DNA of 64,000 nt from an uncultured Ilyobacter sp. (GCF_963668085.1 NZ_OY764059.1:1674001-1738000), one strand, 5' to 3'; counted from the first letter of the stretch, positions 26,453-35,638 are shown. Notes: a model not told the origin generated them from the letters alone. Numbers and translations are program-made.

Positions 26453-27109
26453 ATGATAAATAATTTAAATAAACTAGAAAACTATATACAAAAATTTGGT
26501 CTTGAGGAAGTTTTTTCTACCGAGGTCAGACGTTTCCTCAAAGTAAAAAAATATAGCAAAGGAGAGACAATATTCAATGCCTATAAACCGGTGCTGTATA
26601 TCTATTTTTTGGTGGAAGGACTCGTGGAGATAAACAGCATAATGATATCAGGGAATAAGCTGTTTATAAACAACCTTTTCCCTCTCGAGCTCATAGGAGA
26701 CCTAGAGTACATGAATAAACAAGAGGCTATGTTTGACGTGATGGCAGCCGATGACTCTACTGTTATCCTCCTTCCCTTTGATATTGCCGAGAAATACCTT
26801 GAGGATAACCCGAAGTTCTGGAAACTACTGGCAACAGAATGCAGTAAAAAACTCATTAGAACAAATAAAGCAATATTATTAAAGGGAAGCTACTCATTAA
26901 AAACTGTTCTTGCAAACTACCTCATAAAAAATAACTATGAAATTGAATTCACCTCTTTAGTTGATCTAGCTGCCCACTTAAATGTAAGCTATAGAAATCT
27001 TTCAAGAGTCATAAAATCACTTTCTGAAGAGGGAATAATAAAAAAACAAAGAAAAAAAATAATAACTCTTAAAAAAGATATGTTAAAAAATTACTCAGTT
27101 AATGCCTGA
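26453..27109 (+). CDS. Crp/Fnr-family transcriptional regulator (YeiL-like)
   Basis: A 218-aa regulator: a cyclic-nucleotide-binding-type beta barrel (about 20-130; KYSKGETIFNAYKPVLYIYFLVEGLVEI, LFPLELIGDLEYM) and a C-terminal winged helix (about 150-215) whose recognition helix is LAAHLNVSYRNLSRVIKSLSEEGII. There is no N-terminal Cys cluster of the FNR type, and the cAMP-contact Arg/Ser pattern is not evident, so the ligand is unknown. It resembles E. coli YeiL, itself near nucleoside genes. Divergent orientation to pdp-deoC suggests it controls nucleoside salvage. It is one of only three plus-strand genes here. Confidence 0.85.
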   Translation: MINNLNKLENYIQKFGLEEVFSTEVRRFLKVKKYSKGETIFNAYKPVLYIYFLVEGLVEINSIMISGNKLFINNLFPLELIGDLEYMNKQEAMFDVMAADDSTVILLPFDIAEKYLEDNPKFWKLLATECSKKLIRTNKAILLKGSYSLKTVLANYLIKNNYEIEFTSLVDLAAHLNVSYRNLSRVIKSLSEEGIIKKQRKKIITLKKDMLKNYSVNA

Positions 27110-27117
27110 GATTCTAA

Positions 27118-27145
27118 AAAAATGGCCGCCCTTTAAATGGCGGCC
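27118..27145. terminator. Convergent (bidirectional) terminator
   Basis: 7-bp GC stem GGCCGCC / GGCGGCC between two convergent genes. The minus-strand side (for the BioF-like gene) is followed by a T7 run; the plus-strand side is weaker. Confidence 0.75.
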
Positions 27146-27150
27146 TGAAA

Positions 27151-28398
27151 TTACTTAATATTTTTTTTACCTTTCTTATCCTGAACATGAGTCTTGTGCA
27201 ATACGTTTTTAACCCATTTTATTACCTTATCTTTCTTGCTACGTTTTCTATGAGTGTACTCTAGAACCGTATCCACGAGCAGGTCTATGTCCTCCTTGCT
27301 GTGATTAGAACTTAGAGATATACGGATTCTAGGAGTTGTGACAGTGGGCTTTCTTATTGCCGGAGCCATTATCCCATGATCCTTTAAAAAAACACTGAGA
27401 CCTAGAGTCTCCTCATTGTCCCCAACGACTATTGGAACTATCTGAGTAGTGCTGTCTAGGGTATCTATTTCTGCTTCTTTTAGCCTAGAACGCAGATAGT
27501 CACCTAAATATTTCAAATGTTCTCTTCTCTTTTTTTCGTTCTTAGTCAGCTTCATAGCTTCTAAACTAGCCCCTACAACTACCGGTGGCATAGACGTTGT
27601 ATAGACGAGACTTCTGCAGTGGTTTATCAAATAATCTATGATCTCCTTTGAGGCTGCAACATAGGCTCCCTGGGAACCATAGGCCTTTGAAAATGTACCC
27701 ATATTTATATCCACTTCTTCAAGTATACCTAGTTCTTCAGCTAACCCAAGTCCCTCTTCACCTAAAACCCCACCACCGTGGGCTTCATCTATCATAAGAG
27801 TAACATCATACTTTTTTTTAAGTCTAACTATCTCTAGTAGATTAGCTTTGTCTCCATCCATGCTAAAGACAGAATCTACAACAATTAGAGCTCGCTTATA
27901 GCCTTTTCTAAACATTCTGAGTTTATTCTCTAGATCCTTCATATCATTATGTCTAAACCTGATCATTTTGGCTCCACTTAGACGTATCCCATCATATATG
28001 CTCGCATGATTTAGCTTATCACAAAACACCACGTCATTTTTCCCTATTACAGTAGATATTATCCCTAGATTAGCATCATATCCGCTGTTAAAAATAAGTG
28101 CAGCATCTTTATTTTTTTCAGATGCAATAAGTTCTTCTAGCTCTTTATAAAGAGATGCAGTTCCTACAACTACACGACTGGCTCCACTTCCCATTCCATA
28201 TTTTTCAAGGGCATCTTTAGCAGCCTCTATTATTCTCCTGTCATCTCTAAATCCTATATAGTTACTAGAAGAGAAATCCAAGTATTTATTCCCTTCCATC
28301 CATATATATTTCCCCTCAAGTTTTTCTATATCTTTGATCTCTCTGAAAAGCCCCTCCCCTTTCAGGGAAACCAGCTTTTCCTTTATCTCTTTCATCAT
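27151..28398 (-). CDS. PLP-dependent alpha-oxoamine synthase (BioF/KBL-like)
   Basis: A 415-aa member of the family containing 8-amino-7-oxononanoate synthase, glycine C-acetyltransferase and serine palmitoyltransferase, which condense an amino acid with an acyl-CoA. Visible: SSNYIGFRDD, GSGASRVVVGTASLYKELEE, HASIYDGIRLS, DSVFSMDGD, MIDEAHGGGVLGEEGLG and the PLP-Lys region GTFSKAYGSQGAY. The last 35 residues form a Lys-rich tail (HRKRSKKDKVIKWVKNVL) not usual for BioF. No biotin genes or threonine dehydrogenase are nearby, so the substrate cannot be assigned. It has its own promoter and terminator. Confidence 0.85.
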   Translation of the reverse strand: MMKEIKEKLVSLKGEGLFREIKDIEKLEGKYIWMEGNKYLDFSSSNYIGFRDDRRIIEAAKDALEKYGMGSGASRVVVGTASLYKELEELIASEKNKDAALIFNSGYDANLGIISTVIGKNDVVFCDKLNHASIYDGIRLSGAKMIRFRHNDMKDLENKLRMFRKGYKRALIVVDSVFSMDGDKANLLEIVRLKKKYDVTLMIDEAHGGGVLGEEGLGLAEELGILEEVDINMGTFSKAYGSQGAYVAASKEIIDYLINHCRSLVYTTSMPPVVVGASLEAMKLTKNEKKRREHLKYLGDYLRSRLKEAEIDTLDSTTQIVPIVVGDNEETLGLSVFLKDHGIMAPAIRKPTVTTPRIRISLSSNHSKEDIDLLVDTVLEYTHRKRSKKDKVIKWVKNVLHKTHVQDKKGKKNIK

Positions 28399-28454
28399 AC
28401 TTGACCTCCGTTAGTCACTATCTGCCAAAGCATATTTTTCACTGCTATAACTAA

Positions 28455-28483
28455 AGTATAACCTCTTGTTCTTTTTTTGTAAA
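28455..28483 (-). promoter_or_regulatory. Promoter of the BioF-like gene
   Basis: Minus-strand -35 TTTACA (28478-28483), 17-nt spacer, -10 TATACT (28455-28460). Confidence 0.6.
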
Positions 28484-28510
28484 ATCTTTAATAAAGTTTA
28501 TCTATCTCAT

Positions 28511-28536
28511 AAAAAAAGAAGCCATATAAGGCCTCT
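28511..28536 (-). terminator. Terminator after nusB
   Basis: 7-bp stem AGAGGCC / GGCTTCT (one G-U pair) and T7 on the minus strand, overlapping the nusB stop. Confidence 0.75.
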
Positions 28537-28934
28537 TATTTGTTTACTATTTTAGCCAAAACTCCATTGATAAACTCATGAGACTTTTCTTCACCATATT
28601 TCTTGGCAAGTTCCACGATTTCATTTATGACTATTTCATAACCTACATCTTCTTTCAAAAGTTCATATGTGGCAAACTTTAAAAGTGTCCTTTCTACATT
28701 TCCTATCCTGTCTAGTGTCCATCCAGTCATGTTTTCCTCGATGGTTCTTTGGATTTCAGATTTATTTTCTGTCAACCCATTGGCATATCTTTCCAAAAAT
28801 TCCTGTCCTGCTTTGTTTAGCTTAAAATCATCTCTTGAAATAAAATCCTCAAGGACTTCAGTTGCATCAACCTCATTCAATTCAGCTTCAAACAGAAGTT
28901 TAAAAAATTCTTCTCTTGCTGTTTTTCTACTCAT
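28536..28934 (-). CDS. nusB: Transcription antitermination factor NusB
   Basis: All-helical RNA-binding factor for rRNA antitermination. The 132-aa protein begins MSRKTAREEFFKLLFEAEL and has WTLDRIGNVERTLLKFATYELL and IVINEIVELAKKYGEEKSHEFINGVLAKI, the family C-terminus. It ends the accB-accC-asp23-amaP-DUF2273-nusB run; nusB next to asp23 is a familiar Firmicutes order. Confidence 0.95.
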   Translation of the reverse strand: MSRKTAREEFFKLLFEAELNEVDATEVLEDFISRDDFKLNKAGQEFLERYANGLTENKSEIQRTIEENMTGWTLDRIGNVERTLLKFATYELLKEDVGYEIVINEIVELAKKYGEEKSHEFINGVLAKIVNK

Positions 28935-28946
28935 ACTCCTACCTTT

Positions 28947-29159
28947 CTAGTCTTCTTTTAATCTCGTAATCAATATTTTTTTGATTCTCTTTATTTTTTC
29001 CATATCTCCAAGATTATACCCTAGACATGTTATTGCCAATACGATAAGCATCTTCACAAATCCATATTCTATCAGAATAAGACCAAAAAGAAAACCCCCT
29101 AATGCTCCTAAATATTTCTTTCTGTTTACTAAAAATTCCTCTATAAATTCTGCAACCAC
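28947..29159 (-). CDS. DUF2273 small membrane protein
   Basis: 70 aa with two closely spaced membrane helices (LGALGGFLFGLILIEYGFV and MLIVLAITCLGYNLG) and a basic C-terminus (KIKRIKKILITRLK). This is the DUF2273 type that accompanies Asp23 and AmaP. Its start overlaps the amaP stop by one base. It probably works with the Asp23/AmaP membrane complex. Confidence 0.85.
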   Translation of the reverse strand: MVAEFIEEFLVNRKKYLGALGGFLFGLILIEYGFVKMLIVLAITCLGYNLGDMEKIKRIKKILITRLKED

Positions 29160-29698
29160 TATTCATCACCTCTCTCAGACCTAAAACCAGAAGTAGCTTT
29201 CCTTTTAATAAGCTTAGAAACCTTAACTTCTACCTTCTCCACCTCTACTCCAAGATATTCAAAAACATAGTCTTTAATCTGACTTTGCAGATCTAATATA
29301 TTTTTAGATATTTCACTGTCAGTATAAGCATCCACCTTTACAGTAATAAATAGCTTTTTTCTTTTTATTTTATTCGAAGGTCTTATATTTTTTATGTCTG
29401 GGCTCGACCCCACTATTTCCTTCACCAGATTATTTACTGAAGATGATGAAACAGTGAGCTTTCCGTTTTCAGTCTGTATCTCATAATCTTTTGGTTTTTC
29501 AAAATTAGAAAGAAATTTTTCAATAGCTAAAAGAAGATAAATAGCAGATAGACCTATGAGGGCTCCTCTGAAGGCATAGCCATAAAAATCTACATTGTAA
29601 AAATATTCCGGTATAATCCCTAAATAGATTCCTCCAAGAGAAATTATAAATATACCTACCCAAGCTAGGGCAAATATTAATTTTCTAACCATTCTCAT
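29159..29698 (-). CDS. amaP: Alkaline-shock membrane anchor protein AmaP
   Basis: 179 aa: two N-terminal membrane helices (LIFALAWVGIFIISLGGIYLG; GALIGLSAIYLLLAIEKFL) and a soluble Asp23-like domain (LTVSSSSVNNLVKEIVGSSPDIKNIRP, then KLFITVKVDAYTDSEI). In staphylococci AmaP tethers Asp23 at the membrane. Here it follows asp23 with a terminator-like hairpin between them and precedes DUF2273, so levels of anchor and Asp23 may be set differently. Confidence 0.88.
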   Translation of the reverse strand: MRMVRKLIFALAWVGIFIISLGGIYLGIIPEYFYNVDFYGYAFRGALIGLSAIYLLLAIEKFLSNFEKPKDYEIQTENGKLTVSSSSVNNLVKEIVGSSPDIKNIRPSNKIKRKKLFITVKVDAYTDSEISKNILDLQSQIKDYVFEYLGVEVEKVEVKVSKLIKRKATSGFRSERGDE

Positions 29699-29710
29699 CC
29701 CTCCAAAATT

Positions 29711-29738
29711 AAAAGATTAGAGGCGGAAACCGCCTCTA
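29711..29738 (-). terminator. Terminator/attenuator between asp23 and amaP
   Basis: 9-bp stem TAGAGGCGG / CCGCCTCTA with a 3-nt loop, followed on the minus strand by ATCTTTTAATTTT. It probably gives partial termination within the operon. Confidence 0.7.
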
Positions 29739-29740
29739 TC

Positions 29741-30112
29741 CTAATCTAAAATTTCAATTTCTTCTTCCGCTTCTGCTTCTTTTATTTTAACATCTTGTAC
29801 ATATATACTTACTTCTACAACCTTAAGTCCAGTTAGCTCAGTTATGTTTTTGATAACTGCTTCCTGTACCTCACCTGCAACTTCTGGGATAGAGTATCCA
29901 TACTCTACCACTATAAACACCTCTATGCTGCACTCTTTCTCTCCGACCTCTACCTTAACTCCGTGAGTCGGTCTCTTTTTACCCAAAATTTTATTTACTT
30001 CGTCTGCTACTCCTCCCGCTAGTTTGAAGACTCCGTCTACATCTACAGCGGCCTTTGAAGATATTACTTTTACTACGTCATCAGCAATTTTGATATTTCC
30101 TAATTCGCTCAT
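29741..30112 (-). CDS. Asp23/Gls24-family envelope stress protein
   Basis: About 123 aa. The Asp23 domain reads LGNIKIADDVVKVISSKAAVDVDGVFKLAGG, with VGEKECSIEVFIVVEYGYSIPEVAGEVQEAVIKNI and VVEVSIYVQDV, and an acidic tail. The frame opens at 30127, but GGGGGGT lies 7 nt before the ATG at 30112, which gives the normal MSELGNIKI start. A cytoplasmic protein thought to coat the inner membrane through AmaP. It lies downstream of accC. Confidence 0.9.
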   Translation of the reverse strand: MSELGNIKIADDVVKVISSKAAVDVDGVFKLAGGVADEVNKILGKKRPTHGVKVEVGEKECSIEVFIVVEYGYSIPEVAGEVQEAVIKNITELTGLKVVEVSIYVQDVKIKEAEAEEEIEILD

Positions 30113-30178
30113 AAGACTACCCCCCATAAATTATATATCTAAAATTATCTTTAAAAAAACAAGTTGTTTTTCCTTTAT

Positions 30179-31531
30179 TTATTTTTTATTTTTATCAAAA
30201 TATTCCTCTATAAAACTGGTGTATACATCACCTTTTTGATATGCTTCATTTTCTATAACCTGAAGATGGAAAGGTATTGTAGTATCCACTCCTTCGATTA
30301 TATACTCTTCAAGAGCTCTTTTCATTCTTATGATGGCTTCTTCCCTGTCTGAACCATGAACTATGAGTTTAGCAATCATAGAATCATAATACGGACTTAT
30401 CACATAGCCCTGGTATGAATGAGAATCGATTCTCACTCCTATTCCCCCTGCAGGGATGTATGTCTCAAGAGTTCCCGCCGACGGGAGAAAATTGTTCACA
30501 GTGTCCTCGGCGTTTATTCTGCATTCTATGGCATGTCCCATTATAACTATGTCATCTTGGGTTACAGTGAGTTTTCCACCAGCTGCAGCTATAATCTGCT
30601 CTTTTATAATATCCACTCCTGTTACCATCTCTGTTACAGTGTGTTCTACCTGAATTCTTGTATTCATCTCCATAAAGAAGAAATCATTATTTTTGTCCAC
30701 TAAAAACTCTAAGGTTCCTGCTGAATCATAATTTATTGCCTTGGCCAATTTTACTGCAGCTTCACCCATTGCAACTCTCACATCCTGAGGCAGGATGGCA
30801 GAAGGTGCCTCTTCTATAAGCTTTTGGTGTCTTCTCTGTATAGAGCAGTCCCTCTCTCCTAGGTGCACCACATTTCCATGCTTATCCCCTATAATTTGTA
30901 TCTCTATATGTCTAGGGTTTTCCACAAATTTTTCTATGTATACATCGGGATTACCAAAGGCAGCCTCGGCCTCATTTTGTGCAGCCACCATATTAGTTGC
31001 CAGCTCATTGTCATCTCTAGCGATTCTCATTCCCTTTCCACCACCACCGGCTGTGGCCTTTATCATTACAGGGTAACCGATTCTTTCATTTACCTCTTTT
31101 TTGGCTTCCTCTATATTTTTGATGAGTCCGGTACCTTCAGTTAGAGGAACATCATTTTCAACTGCTGTTTTTCTTGCAGTGGCCTTGTCACCCATATTTA
31201 TTATACACTCAGGGCTAGGACCTATAAAAACTATGTTATGCATCTCACATATTTTTGCAAACTGAGCATTTTCAGCCAAGAAGCCGTATCCTGGATGGAT
31301 GGCATCTGCACCAGTGACCTCAGCTGCAGATATTATATTAGGGATCTTAAGGTATGATTCTGTACTTTTTGTAGGCCCTATACATACCGACTCGTCTGCT
31401 ATTTTCACATGAAGACTATCTCTGTCAGCCTCTGAAAATACGGCAACTGTCTTTATACCCAACTCTTTTGCAGCCCTTATTATTCTAACGGCTATCTCTC
31501 CTCTATTGGCAATCAAAATCTTATTGAACAT
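30179..31531 (-). CDS. accC: Biotin carboxylase
   Basis: ATP-grasp biotin carboxylase (450 aa) that carboxylates biotin on a carrier protein. The active site looks intact: [14 protein letters not shown] (ATP loop), [52 protein letters not shown]. It lies 26 bp after accB. Its neighbour AccB has no biotinylatable Lys, so its real carrier protein is presumably encoded elsewhere. The carboxyltransferase genes accA/accD are not in the window. Confidence 0.95.
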   Translation of the reverse strand: MFNKILIANRGEIAVRIIRAAKELGIKTVAVFSEADRDSLHVKIADESVCIGPTKSTESYLKIPNIISAAEVTGADAIHPGYGFLAENAQFAKICEMHNIVFIGPSPECIINMGDKATARKTAVENDVPLTEGTGLIKNIEEAKKEVNERIGYPVMIKATAGGGGKGMRIARDDNELATNMVAAQNEAEAAFGNPDVYIEKFVENPRHIEIQIIGDKHGNVVHLGERDCSIQRRHQKLIEEAPSAILPQDVRVAMGEAAVKLAKAINYDSAGTLEFLVDKNNDFFFMEMNTRIQVEHTVTEMVTGVDIIKEQIIAAAGGKLTVTQDDIVIMGHAIECRINAEDTVNNFLPSAGTLETYIPAGGIGVRIDSHSYQGYVISPYYDSMIAKLIVHGSDREEAIIRMKRALEEYIIEGVDTTIPFHLQVIENEAYQKGDVYTSFIEEYFDKNKK

Positions 31532-31557
31532 TATTATCCTCCTAAATCAACATTTTA

Positions 31558-31977
31558 CTAGTCTAACTCTACTAAAACTAGATTCTTCCCATAATCTGCT
31601 AGGCTTCCATCTTCTAAAAGCATCTCTTTCACGGTACCTGCATAAGGAGTTGTCACCGGGTTATTTACACCAATTGTAGAGATATAACCTATCTCCTGTC
31701 CCTCTTTTATCTTGTCTCCCACTTTTATCATGGCCTTTCCACTCTTATTGTGGTAAGAAAACTTTCCTATATTATAGGATTTTATCTCTTTGTATTCTTT
31801 TGTTTCTTTTACCTCGTCTGAACTCTCTAGGACTTCTACTTGCTGTGGTGCCACAGGAACAAGTTTAGGCCTTTTAAGGGCTATTTTCAGATCTTCACTT
31901 TCAAAATTGATCTCAGTAAGATTTGTATCGTTTAATATTTGCATTAAATCTTCTACATTATTTATATCATGCTTCAT
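31558..31977 (-). CDS. AccB-like protein lacking the biotin-attachment lysine
   Basis: A 139-aa homologue of the biotin carboxyl carrier protein. The N-terminal helix (NNVEDLMQILNDTNLTEINFESEDLKIAL) and the linker rich in P, V and E are BCCP-like, and the C-terminal biotinyl fold is present (MIKVGDKIKEGQEIGYIS, then TPYAGTVKEMLLEDGSLADYGKNLVLVE). Where BCCP has EAMKM, this protein reads STIGV (about 100-104): the biotinylated Lys is Gly and the flanking Met/Ala/Glu are gone. It therefore cannot carry biotin at the usual place. It is adjacent to a normal accC, so it could be a regulatory or structural subunit. Confidence 0.85.
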   Translation of the reverse strand: MKHDINNVEDLMQILNDTNLTEINFESEDLKIALKRPKLVPVAPQQVEVLESSDEVKETKEYKEIKSYNIGKFSYHNKSGKAMIKVGDKIKEGQEIGYISTIGVNNPVTTPYAGTVKEMLLEDGSLADYGKNLVLVELD

Positions 31978-32012
31978 AAAAAAAGTCCTCCTATATATCT
32001 GTTTTACATTTC

Positions 32013-32041
32013 ATTTTATCACAAATAAAATACTGTTTCAA
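32013..32041 (-). promoter_or_regulatory. Promoter of accB-accC operon
   Basis: Minus-strand -35 TTGAAA (32036-32041), 17-nt spacer, -10 TAAAAT (32013-32018). No FapR-like operator was recognised. Confidence 0.65.
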
Positions 32042-32074
32042 GAAATTATTACACACGTAATCTTAACTACCAGA

Positions 32075-35000
32075 CTATTTTATGACTATATTTTCAATTC
32101 CTAAAAGCCTTACTACCTCACTTATAAAGTACTTCGAGGGAGTCACACGGTACTTTTTATCAAGCTCCACTGTTTTTTTCTCATCTTTTTCCCTGAGAGC
32201 TAGAAATATCCTGTGGTCTCCCTGGTGTCTTGAGATTATCTCTTTTAGAGCAGTTAGTTTTGGCTTGTCTTCCTGATCTATGAGAATATAGACCTTGAAC
32301 CTTGGAACCTCTCCTATCTCATCTAGAGGCCGGACTTCCCTTATTATGATCTTCTTTTCCTCATGCCCTCCAAAATGGTCTGTCTGGACGACTCCTTCTA
32401 CATAGAGAGGTGCTCCGTCTAAAAGATAGTGCCCCATCTTTTGATAGTCTCTCGGAAAAGCAACCGCTCCTATTCTACCATAATAATCTTCCAAATCAAA
32501 AACTCCCATTACCTGCCCGCTTTTTTTGGTTATCACCTTCTTTAAGTTTCTAACCATTCCGTAGGTTTTTATATGAAGAGGCATGTCACTGACTATATCT
32601 TTTATCTCAGTGAGTCTGTAAGCCTTAAGCATCTGGCGATATTTATCTAGGGGATGACCTGTAAAATAAAACCCCAGAAACTCTTTCTCCCCTGTAAGAA
32701 GATTCTCCATCTTGTACTCTTCCACAGAGGGCATCTGAAATTTTTCAATGGTTGCCCTAGCTTCCCCAAAGAGGTTCATCTGCTGTATATCATCTTCTTT
32801 CATTACCTTGGTTGCATAACTCAAGGCTTTTTCCATGCTTTCGAATTTCTGCCTTCGGTTACCAGGGATAGAATCAAGGGCACCAGAAAGTATAAGAGCT
32901 TCAAGGGCTTTTTTATTTACCCCCTCTTTTTTTCCCCTTGTTACGAAGTTTTCAAAAGTTGTATAATCACCGTTTCTCGTATGTTCAGCCTTTATTCTTT
33001 CTATAAGAGTCTCACCTACATTTTTTATAGCAGACATCCCAAATCTTACCAAATCTCCGTCAACTATAAACCTGCTGCTTATTCTGTTTATATTTGGAAG
33101 AGCCACTTTTATACCGTGTTCCTTGGCATCTTCCACATAAAGAGCCAGCTTTTCCATGTTATTTCTTTCAGAAGTCATCAAGGCAGCATAATAGTGTTTC
33201 GGGTAACACCCTTTAAAATAAGCTGTCCAATAGGCTACAAGAGCATAGGCAGCCGAGTGGGATTTGTTGAATCCATAGCCTGCAAATTTATCGATGAGGT
33301 TAAAAATCTCAGTGGCTTTTTCCTCTGAATAGCCTTTTTTAATAGCCCTTTCCACAAACTTATTTCGATTTTCTTCCATTATAGCCATATTTTTCTTACC
33401 CATGGCCCGTCGCAGTAAGTCCGCTTCTCCTAGAGTATAGTCAGCCATTATGTTGGCTATCTTCATAACCTGTTCCTGGTAAAGTATCACACCATAGGTC
33501 TCTTTTAGCACATCTTCAAGAGACTGGTGCGGGTACCTTATTGCAGCCCTTCCGTTTTTCACCTCTATAAAATCATCTACCATCCCTGAACCTAGAGGCC
33601 CCGGCCTGTAGAGAGCAAGTACAGCAATTATATCTTCAAATCTATCTGGTTTCAGTTTCATAAGAAGTTTTCTTATACCGTGGGATTCTAGCTGAAACAC
33701 CCCTAAGGTGTCGCCTTTTTGAAGAAGTTTGTATACCTCTAAGCTGTCTAATGGTATTTTATTTAGATCTATCTCCTCATGGGTATCTTCTTTTATATAA
33801 TCCACAGTCCTCTGAAGTATAGTTAGGTTTCTAAGACCTAGAAAATCCATTTTCAGCAAACCTAGCTCTTCTAACTCCTTCATCTGATACTGAGTGGACA
33901 CAACCTTGGTTTTTGTATCGCTGTATAGAGGGACATCATCTGTAAGGGGATCCTTTGTTATTACAACCCCTGCTGCATGTATAGAGGCGTGCCTTACAGT
34001 ATTTTCAAGCCTTTTAGAATATTCTATTAATTCTTGTGACTCACTGTCAGTCTCGTATACCTCTCTTAGCTCCTCCACATCTTTTAGTGCACGATCGAGA
34101 CTAAAAAATGCAGGTATGAGCTTGGCTATTTTATCTACCTTGAATAACGGAACATTCATTACCCTTCCTACGTCTCTTATGGCAGCTCTGGCTTTCATAG
34201 TTCCAAAGGTTATTATCTGGGCGACCCTGTCTTTTCCATATTTTTCTCCCACATAATCTATAACCTCTTGCCTTCTCTCCTGACATATGTCTATATCTAT
34301 ATCTGGCATGGATATTCTTTCAGGATTAAGAAATCTTTCGAAAATAAGGTTGTATTTCATGGGATCAAGCTCTGTTATTCCAAGGGCATAGGCTACCATA
34401 CTCCCAGCAGCAGAACCCCTTCCTGGCCCCACAGGTATCCTGTTCTTCTTTGCATAGTCGATAAAATCCCACACTACTACAAAGTAACCTGCATAATCCA
34501 TCTTGTTTATAACATCTAGCTCATATTCGACTCTTTCTATAACTTCTCTTTCCAGCTCATTTTCATATCTTTTCTTCAACCCCTGATAAACCAGCTTCCT
34601 CAAAAATTCCCCTATACTCTCCACACAGGTTGGAATCTTGTACTCTGGAAATTTAAATACCCCAAACTCTAGCTCTAGATTACATTTATCGGCTATCTCC
34701 ACTGTATTGTCAACAGCTCGGTCATACTTCCCTAGCTCTTCTAACATCTGTTCCCTGTTTTTTAGAAAAAGCTGGTCTGTCTCTATTTTCATCCGTTTTT
34801 CATCTGAAATTTTACTTCCTGTCTGAACACATATAAGAATGTCCTGGAGGGTGTGATCTCCATAATATACATAATGGGTGTCATTGGTGGCTACAACTTT
34901 CAAGTCATGTTTTTTAGCAAGGGTATAGAGGTCATCATTTAACTTTTCCTGCTCCTTTATACCGTTAGACTGAAGCTCTACGTAGAAATCCTCCTTACCA

Positions 35001-35491
35001 AAAATTTCAATATATTCTTTTACCGCCTTGTCTAAATCTTCTTCACTTTCTCCATCTAATATTCTTCGAGAAAGTTCTCCCTGCATACAGGCAGAAAGGG
35101 CTATTATACCTTCACTGTGCCCTGCAAGGATCTCCTTATCTATACGGGGCCTATAGTAAAAACCCTTAAGGTAAGCCTCTGATGAGAGCTTCATGAGGTT
35201 TTTGTATCCTACCTCATTTTTAGCCAGCAGTATCAGATGAAAGTTTCTCCCGTTTTTTTCCTCCATGGAAAATTCCGAAAGATAAGCCTCCATTCCTACT
35301 ATGGGTTTTATCCCCTTTGAAAGTGCCTTCTTGTAAAACTCCACAGCACCGAACATATTGCCGTGGTCAGTAATTGCCATAGAACGCATTCCAAGTGCCT
35401 TCGCCCTGTCTAGGTACTCATCTATCTTCCCCACTCCGTCGAGGAGGCTGTATTCAGTATGTAAATGTAGATGTACAAAATTATTCTTCAT
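32075..35491 (-). CDS. dnaE: DNA polymerase III alpha subunit
   Basis: Replicative polymerase (about 1138 aa). The PHP domain comes first (FVHLHLHTEYSLLDGVGK, AITDHGNMFG), then the palm with PGRGSAAGSMVAYALGITELDPM and catalytic aspartates in PDIDIDICQERR, then GVFQLES, FNKSHSAAYALVAYWTAYFK, an HhH segment and an OB-fold near the C-terminus. It is DnaE1-like, without the proofreading insertion of PolC. The frame opens at 35497, but the RBS AGGAGAGG touches that ATG and is 6 nt from the ATG at 35491, so the latter is preferred. It stands alone, with a TATAAT about 30 nt upstream of the start. Confidence 0.96.
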   Translation of the reverse strand: MKNNFVHLHLHTEYSLLDGVGKIDEYLDRAKALGMRSMAITDHGNMFGAVEFYKKALSKGIKPIVGMEAYLSEFSMEEKNGRNFHLILLAKNEVGYKNLMKLSSEAYLKGFYYRPRIDKEILAGHSEGIIALSACMQGELSRRILDGESEEDLDKAVKEYIEIFGKEDFYVELQSNGIKEQEKLNDDLYTLAKKHDLKVVATNDTHYVYYGDHTLQDILICVQTGSKISDEKRMKIETDQLFLKNREQMLEELGKYDRAVDNTVEIADKCNLELEFGVFKFPEYKIPTCVESIGEFLRKLVYQGLKKRYENELEREVIERVEYELDVINKMDYAGYFVVVWDFIDYAKKNRIPVGPGRGSAAGSMVAYALGITELDPMKYNLIFERFLNPERISMPDIDIDICQERRQEVIDYVGEKYGKDRVAQIITFGTMKARAAIRDVGRVMNVPLFKVDKIAKLIPAFFSLDRALKDVEELREVYETDSESQELIEYSKRLENTVRHASIHAAGVVITKDPLTDDVPLYSDTKTKVVSTQYQMKELEELGLLKMDFLGLRNLTILQRTVDYIKEDTHEEIDLNKIPLDSLEVYKLLQKGDTLGVFQLESHGIRKLLMKLKPDRFEDIIAVLALYRPGPLGSGMVDDFIEVKNGRAAIRYPHQSLEDVLKETYGVILYQEQVMKIANIMADYTLGEADLLRRAMGKKNMAIMEENRNKFVERAIKKGYSEEKATEIFNLIDKFAGYGFNKSHSAAYALVAYWTAYFKGCYPKHYYAALMTSERNNMEKLALYVEDAKEHGIKVALPNINRISSRFIVDGDLVRFGMSAIKNVGETLIERIKAEHTRNGDYTTFENFVTRGKKEGVNKKALEALILSGALDSIPGNRRQKFESMEKALSYATKVMKEDDIQQMNLFGEARATIEKFQMPSVEEYKMENLLTGEKEFLGFYFTGHPLDKYRQMLKAYRLTEIKDIVSDMPLHIKTYGMVRNLKKVITKKSGQVMGVFDLEDYYGRIGAVAFPRDYQKMGHYLLDGAPLYVEGVVQTDHFGGHEEKKIIIREVRPLDEIGEVPRFKVYILIDQEDKPKLTALKEIISRHQGDHRIFLALREKDEKKTVELDKKYRVTPSKYFISEVVRLLGIENIVIK

Positions 35492-35598
35492 ATGCATCCT
35501 CTCCTATATTTTTCAGTTAAATTATACCTCATATATATTTTTTTTGCACTACATAGTTGATCCCTAAAAAACAGCTATAAAAAATAAACAGTCATAAA

Positions 35599-35625
35599 GA
35601 AAGGCCACCTCATTATGGGCGGCCT
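35599..35625 (-). terminator. Terminator after the SNF2 partner gene
   Basis: 8-bp stem AGGCCGCC / GGTGGCCT (one G-U pair) followed by TTCTTT on the minus strand, just past the stop at 35639. Confidence 0.65.
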
Positions 35626-35638
35626 GATTATAAATAAT

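Noticed and set aside
32654..33328. 224-aa plus-strand open frame inside dnaE
   Set aside because: Antisense shadow of a clear dnaE, no known domain.
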